Part shown: one piece after another, positions 6,674 through 10,040 of the stretch
How the letters are laid out: every line of letters begins with the position of its first letter
How positions within the stretch are numbered: the first letter of the stretch is position 1
Assembly: GCA_027592975.1 (NCBI GenBank)
Contig: JAQCJS010000022.1
Coordinates: forward strand, 1-10,040
Length of the DNA: 10,040 bases
Reading direction: 5' to 3'
From: Chloroflexota bacterium
GTDB lineage: Bacteria; Chloroflexota; Dehalococcoidia; UBA2979
Translations under genes and position numbers: made by a program
Notes under the pieces: generated by a model
The model's database searches: none
Told to the model about the DNA's origin: nothing
The model's input: only the letters and a program-made list of their open reading frames with translations

Positions 6674-7954
6674 ATGACCACCACCATCTCCCGACCCGTC
6701 GCCGAGTCCGAGGCGACCCGCAAGGCAGCGCTCGCGCGCGCCGCGAGCCGCCGGATGTCCGCCGTCAGCAGCGACCAGCGGAACGACGCGCTGCGCCGCA
6801 TCGCCGACGCGATCGAGGCGGAGACGCCGCGCATCCTGGCCGTGAACGGCCCGGAGATCGAGCGCGGCCGGGCGAACGGCCTGACCGGCTCGTTCATCGA
6901 CCGCATGGAGCTGACCGGGGCGCGGCTGAAGGCGATCGCCAACGACACGCGCGCCGTCGCCGCGATGCCCGACCCGATCGGCGTGACCGAGGAGATGGTG
7001 ACGCGCCCGAACGGTCTGCAGATCGGCCGCATCCGCGTCCCGCTCGGCGTGATCGCCTCGATCTACGAATCGCGCCCGAACGTGACGGTGGACATCGCCG
7101 CGGTGTGCCTGAAGTCCGGCAACGGCGTGGTGCTGCGCTCCGGCACGGACGCACACGCCACCTCCGCCGTCTTCGCCGAGATCATCGCGCGCGAGGCGGT
7201 TGCCGCCGGGCTGCCGGAGGGCATCGTCCAGTTCATCGAGTCCACGGATCGCGATGAGGTCGGCGCGCTGCTGAACGCCGGGTCGCTGGTCGACCTGATG
7301 GTGCCGCGCGGCGGCGCCGATCTGATCCGCCGCGTGCAGCAGGAGGCCACCATGCCGGTGGTCGCCGGCGGCATCGGCGTGTGCCACACGTTCGTGGACG
7401 CCGAGGCCGACCTCGACATGGCGCGCAACATCGTGATCAACGCGAAGACGGTACGTCCCTCCGTGTGCAACGCGATGGACACGCTGCTGGTGCACGCGTC
7501 CGTGGCGGACCGCTTCGTGCCGATGATGACGGAGGCGCTGGGCGCGAAGGGCGTGACAGTCCACGCGGACGAGCGCGCGCTGCCGCTGGTGCGCGGCGCG
7601 CAGGCCACGCCCGTGCAGCCCGAGGACTACGACCGCGAGTGGCTGTCGCTGGACTGCTCCGTGCGCATTGTGAACGACCTGGACGCCGCGATCGAGCACA
7701 TCGAGGCGCACGGCAGCGGGCACTCGGAGGCGATCGTCACGGACTCGTGGGCCGCGGCACAGCGCTTCCAGCGCGACGTGGACGCGGCGGCAGTGTTCGT
7801 GAACGCATCCACCTACTTCAACGACGGCGCGCAGTTCGGCCTGGGTGTGGAGGTGGGTATCTCCACGCAGAAGATGCACGCGCGCGGCCCCATGGGGCTG
7901 AAGGAACTCACCTCCTACAAGTGGATCGTGCTCGGCAACGGGCAGGTGCGATAG
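6674..7954 (+). CDS. proA: Glutamate-5-semialdehyde dehydrogenase (gamma-glutamyl phosphate reductase)
   Basis: ProA reduces the unstable gamma-glutamyl phosphate made by ProB with NADPH, giving glutamate-5-semialdehyde, which cyclises to the precursor of proline. The 426-residue protein has the usual family length. It carries YESRPNVT (131-138), CLKSGN (145-150), PRGGADLIRRV, the catalytic cysteine in RPSVCNAMDTLLVH (Cys265), and the conserved C-terminal stretch FGLGVEVGISTQKMHARGPMG followed by LKELTSYKW. ATG 6674 follows GAAGGGG at 6661-6667 with 6-base spacing. It lies directly after proB, and the products are known to act in sequence, probably channelling the intermediate. The proline enzyme ProC is absent from the window. 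No truncation or missing active-site residue is seen. Confidence 0.97.
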   Translation: MTTTISRPVAESEATRKAALARAASRRMSAVSSDQRNDALRRIADAIEAETPRILAVNGPEIERGRANGLTGSFIDRMELTGARLKAIANDTRAVAAMPDPIGVTEEMVTRPNGLQIGRIRVPLGVIASIYESRPNVTVDIAAVCLKSGNGVVLRSGTDAHATSAVFAEIIAREAVAAGLPEGIVQFIESTDRDEVGALLNAGSLVDLMVPRGGADLIRRVQQEATMPVVAGGIGVCHTFVDAEADLDMARNIVINAKTVRPSVCNAMDTLLVHASVADRFVPMMTEALGAKGVTVHADERALPLVRGAQATPVQPEDYDREWLSLDCSVRIVNDLDAAIEHIEAHGSGHSEAIVTDSWAAAQRFQRDVDAAAVFVNASTYFNDGAQFGLGVEVGISTQKMHARGPMGLKELTSYKWIVLGNGQVR

Positions 7955-8013
7955 GCGCAGGCGGAACCTCGACACGACCCAACCACACATCGACCACCCG
8001 AAACGAGCGCACC

Positions 8014-8376
8014 GTGCCCACCACCCACTTCGAACGCATCGCCCGCACACCTCAGTCCGAGGCATGGCGGATTGAGAACGACACCGCCGTGATCGGCCGG
8101 GTCGACCTGCACTTCACGGGGGCGAAGGCCTACGGGATCCTGATCGTCCACACCTCCGTGCCGGAGGAGGACATCGAGGAACTGATCGCGGACGTGGACG
8201 CGCGACTGGTCTCCACCGCAGACGAGTACCGCGAGGACTTCGTGGTGACGGTGTGGCGCGGCACGGAGTTCGGCACGTACTCCGAGGACGAGGCGACCGA
8301 CTTCGACGAAGCCGATGACACCGATGACGAAGACGACGACGATGATGATGAGGAAGCCCGCGACGACCGCCGCTAA
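8014..8376 (+). CDS. Small protein with aspartate-rich C-terminal tail, unknown function
   Basis: A 120-residue protein from GTG 8014 to TAA 8374-8376. Residues 1 to about 90 look like a compact alpha/beta domain (RIENDTAVIGRVDLHFTG, AYGILIVHTSV, VVTVWRGTEFGTY). The last 25-30 residues are almost wholly Asp and Glu, with a run of aspartates, and end in basic EARDDRR. I recognise no family. I chose the GTG because the upstream reading in this frame overlaps proA, is Arg/Gly-rich and lacks gene-like character; the site before the GTG (AACGAGCG) is only a weak ribosome binding site. It begins 59 bases after proA and overlaps the HAD gene, so it is probably in the proBA operon. Acidic tails of this kind often mediate protein contacts or bind cations, but that is only a general possibility. 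Confidence 0.75.
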   Translation: MPTTHFERIARTPQSEAWRIENDTAVIGRVDLHFTGAKAYGILIVHTSVPEEDIEELIADVDARLVSTADEYREDFVVTVWRGTEFGTYSEDEATDFDEADDTDDEDDDDDDEEARDDRR

Positions 8377-9148
8377 CATTCCCGACCCGGCACGCGCCGA
8401 CGCCGACCCGCCCGAGCCCGGGCGCCTCGACGTCGGCCGCATCGAGGTCGTCTCGTTCGACCTCGATGGGACGCTGATCGACTCGCACACCGCGTGGCGG
8501 GACGGCTTCGCGGCCCCCTTCGCGCGGCTTGCGGAGCGCTACCCCGCGCTGCTCACGCTGGGCGATCCCGGGCATGTGCACGACCGCGTGTTCCAGCCGT
8601 TCCTGATCGAGATCTGGGAGCGCGTGCGCGGCGAGTGGAGCCCGGACTACGTGCGCGAGGGCTGGCGCATGCTCCTGGAACGCCACGCCGCGCCCGACCT
8701 GGACGCCGCCGACGCCGCGTACGAGGAGTACGAGACGACGTGGCCCGCGATGATGCGGCTGTTCGAGGACTCGCTCGCCACGCTGGAGGCGGTGCGGGCG
8801 CGCTACCCGATGATCCTGCTCACCAACGGCAACACCACGCACCAGCGCATGAAGATCGTGGCGCATGACCTTGAGCACTGGTTCCGGCACGTCGTCGTGT
8901 CGGAGGAGGTCGGCCTCGTGAAGCCTGACCCAGCGATCTTCGCGCACGCGATTGCGCCGCTGGGCGCGCTCCCGCACGCGGCGCTGCACATCGGCGACAT
9001 GCGCTCGCAGGACATCGCGGGCGCGCGCGCGGCGGGCTGGCAGAGCGCGTGGGTGAACCGCGCCGGCCGCCCCGCCGAGGACGAGCACCACCCCGACATC
9101 GAGCTCGCCAGCCTCGAGGACCTCGTGCGGCTGCTCGGCCTGCGGTAG
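8315..9148 (+). CDS. HAD superfamily hydrolase (subfamily IA-like phosphatase)
   Basis: A HAD-type phosphohydrolase, 277 residues from the first possible start. Motif I is SFDLDGTLIDS, with nucleophile Asp49 and acid/base Asp51. Motif II is LLTNGN with Thr170, motif III is VGLVKPDP with Lys203, and motif IV is GDMRSQD with Asp228 and Asp233. The stretch between motifs I and II (about 60-160) is an alpha-helical C1 cap as in subfamily IA phosphatases such as nucleotidases and phosphoglycolate phosphatase. The substrate cannot be told from sequence. The start is uncertain: in-frame ATGs lie at 8315, 8324, 8342, 8345 and 8348, all inside the acidic-tail codons of the previous gene and without a good ribosome binding site. 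This suggests translational coupling. Residues before about 43 are low-complexity and probably not part of the fold. A role in proline metabolism is not implied. Confidence 0.92.
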   Translation: MTPMTKTTTMMMRKPATTAANIPDPARADADPPEPGRLDVGRIEVVSFDLDGTLIDSHTAWRDGFAAPFARLAERYPALLTLGDPGHVHDRVFQPFLIEIWERVRGEWSPDYVREGWRMLLERHAAPDLDAADAAYEEYETTWPAMMRLFEDSLATLEAVRARYPMILLTNGNTTHQRMKIVAHDLEHWFRHVVVSEEVGLVKPDPAIFAHAIAPLGALPHAALHIGDMRSQDIAGARAAGWQSAWVNRAGRPAEDEHHPDIELASLEDLVRLLGLR

Positions 9149-9172
9149 GGCGAGGGGGCCGGAAGGGGACGA

Positions 9173-9222
9173 CGCTCAGAACCCTGCACAGCGGGAGAGA
9201 ACAGGGTGAGAGCCTCTGAGCG
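9173..9222. terminator. Nested hairpin between convergent genes
   Basis: CGCTCAGA (9173-9180) pairs perfectly with TCTGAGCG (9215-9222). Directly inside it, ACCCTG (9181-9186) pairs perfectly with CAGGGT (9202-9207), with a 7-base bulge on the right side and a 15-base loop. The structure sits 24 bases after the HAD stop and 12 bases beyond the stop of the minus-strand transketolase gene. That is where a bidirectional 3'-end structure would lie. No T run is present on either strand, so termination strength is uncertain. Confidence 0.55.
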
Positions 9223-9234
9223 GGTTGCGCGCGT

Positions 9235-10040
9235 CTAGCGCTTGCGGGCGACCACCTTGCGGGCGGCGGCTTCCACGCCTTCCGCGGTCAGGCCCATGAT
9301 CTCCAGAACCTCGTCCCAGGTCGCGGACTCGCCGTAGCGATCCTGCACGCCCACGAACTCCATCGGCACGGGCTGCGTGCTGGCGGCGAGCGCCTGCGCG
9401 CACATCGCGCCGAGGCCGGAGTGCGTCAGATGCTCCTCCGCGACGACGATCGCGCCGGTGTCGCGCGCGGCGGCGGTGAGCGCCTCGACATCGAGCGGGC
9501 GGATCGTGCCCATGTTCAGCACACGCGCGGAGATGCCGCTGCGCTCCAGTGCATCGGCCGCACGGAGCGAGCGCTCCACGAGCAGCCCGCACGCGACGAT
9601 CGTGAGGTCGGAGCCATCCCGCAGCATGTCAGCCTTGCCGACCTGGAAGCGCGGGCCGTCCGTGTAGATGACGGGGATCTTCGGACGGCCGGTGCGGATG
9701 TACCACGGGCCGGGCGCGGCGACCGCGGCGGCGACCATCGCCTCCGCCTCGACCACGTCGGCGGGGACGCAGACCGTGAAGTTCACCAGGGACGAGAACA
9801 GCGCGTAGTCCTCCACGGACTGCGCGGAGGCGCCGTCCTCGCCGGTGGAGACGCCGCCGTGACTCGCAACGATCTTCACGTTGAGGCGCGGCTGCGCGAC
9901 GGACATGCGGAGCTGGTCGAACGCGTGCTCCGCGAAGACTGCGAAGGTCGAGGCGACCACGGTGTAGCCCACCGTGGCGAGGCCGCCGGCCGCGGAGACC
10001 ATGTTCTGCTCGGCGATGCCGAACGTGAAGAAGCGCTCCG
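9235..10040 (-). CDS. Transketolase-type enzyme, pyrimidine-binding and C-terminal domains (partial)
   Basis: The frame is open from the right edge of the window (reading ERFFTFGIAEQNMVSAAGG on the minus strand) to TAG at 9237-9235, about 267 visible residues. The motif GIAEQN holds the glutamate that activates thiamine diphosphate. The following SHGGVSTGEDGASAQSVED is typical of the transketolase pyrimidine domain, and VLNMGTIRPLDVEAL to VAEEHLTHSGLG is the C-terminal domain. The layout fits the C-terminal subunit of a split transketolase. A full-length transketolase or a deoxyxylulose-phosphate synthase-like enzyme cannot be excluded, since the start lies outside the window. A split enzyme would need its N-terminal subunit just beyond 10040. 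The ATG at 10002 is internal, because the motif continues upstream of it. It is convergent with the HAD gene. Confidence 0.9.
   Translation of the reverse strand, partial: ERFFTFGIAEQNMVSAAGGLATVGYTVVASTFAVFAEHAFDQLRMSVAQPRLNVKIVASHGGVSTGEDGASAQSVEDYALFSSLVNFTVCVPADVVEAEAMVAAAVAAPGPWYIRTGRPKIPVIYTDGPRFQVGKADMLRDGSDLTIVACGLLVERSLRAADALERSGISARVLNMGTIRPLDVEALTAAARDTGAIVVAEEHLTHSGLGAMCAQALAASTQPVPMEFVGVQDRYGESATWDEVLEIMGLTAEGVEAAARKVVARKR

Noticed and set aside
5467..8065. Long minus-strand open frames opposite proB and proA
   Set aside because: Their composition is typical of antisense frames in high-GC DNA, and both plus-strand genes are complete with all family motifs.

Overview
This is a high-GC bacterial window, with G or C at most third codon positions. 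It carries housekeeping genes on both strands. I see no tRNA or rRNA gene, CRISPR array, insertion sequence, phage gene or defence system. The lineage cannot be fixed from sequence alone. A T-box leader of the short-Stem-I type upstream of ileS, a long type-2 isoleucyl-tRNA synthetase and very high GC would suit a Chloroflexota or Actinomycetota-like organism; I lean weakly to Chloroflexota.

Layout: (a) 1-370 holds the last codons of an unidentified gene and a small three-helix membrane protein. (b) 371-804 has no gene. Its first part has short direct repeats and a strong hairpin. From about 505 it holds a T-box riboswitch that can be followed almost element by element, ending in an intrinsic terminator at 734-777. 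(c) 805-4137 is ileS, with the unusual GIHH version of the class I HIGH signature. (d) 4138-4400 separates convergent genes and holds two strong inverted repeats. (e) 4401-5390, minus strand, is a YihY/BrkB-family membrane protein. (f) 5494-9148, plus strand, is a probable operon: proB, proA, a small acidic-tailed protein of unknown function, and a HAD hydrolase that overlaps it. (g) 9235-10040, minus strand, is the C-terminal part of a transketolase-type enzyme that runs off the window. A nested hairpin lies between it and the HAD gene.

How the genes work together: the T-box should couple ileS transcription to the charging of tRNA-Ile. ProB and ProA catalyse the first two steps from glutamate to proline; the third enzyme, ProC, is not here. 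The other genes are not obviously linked in function. The most interesting parts are the T-box architecture and the altered IleRS active-site signature. The rest is ordinary, and I found no evidence of a wholly new system.
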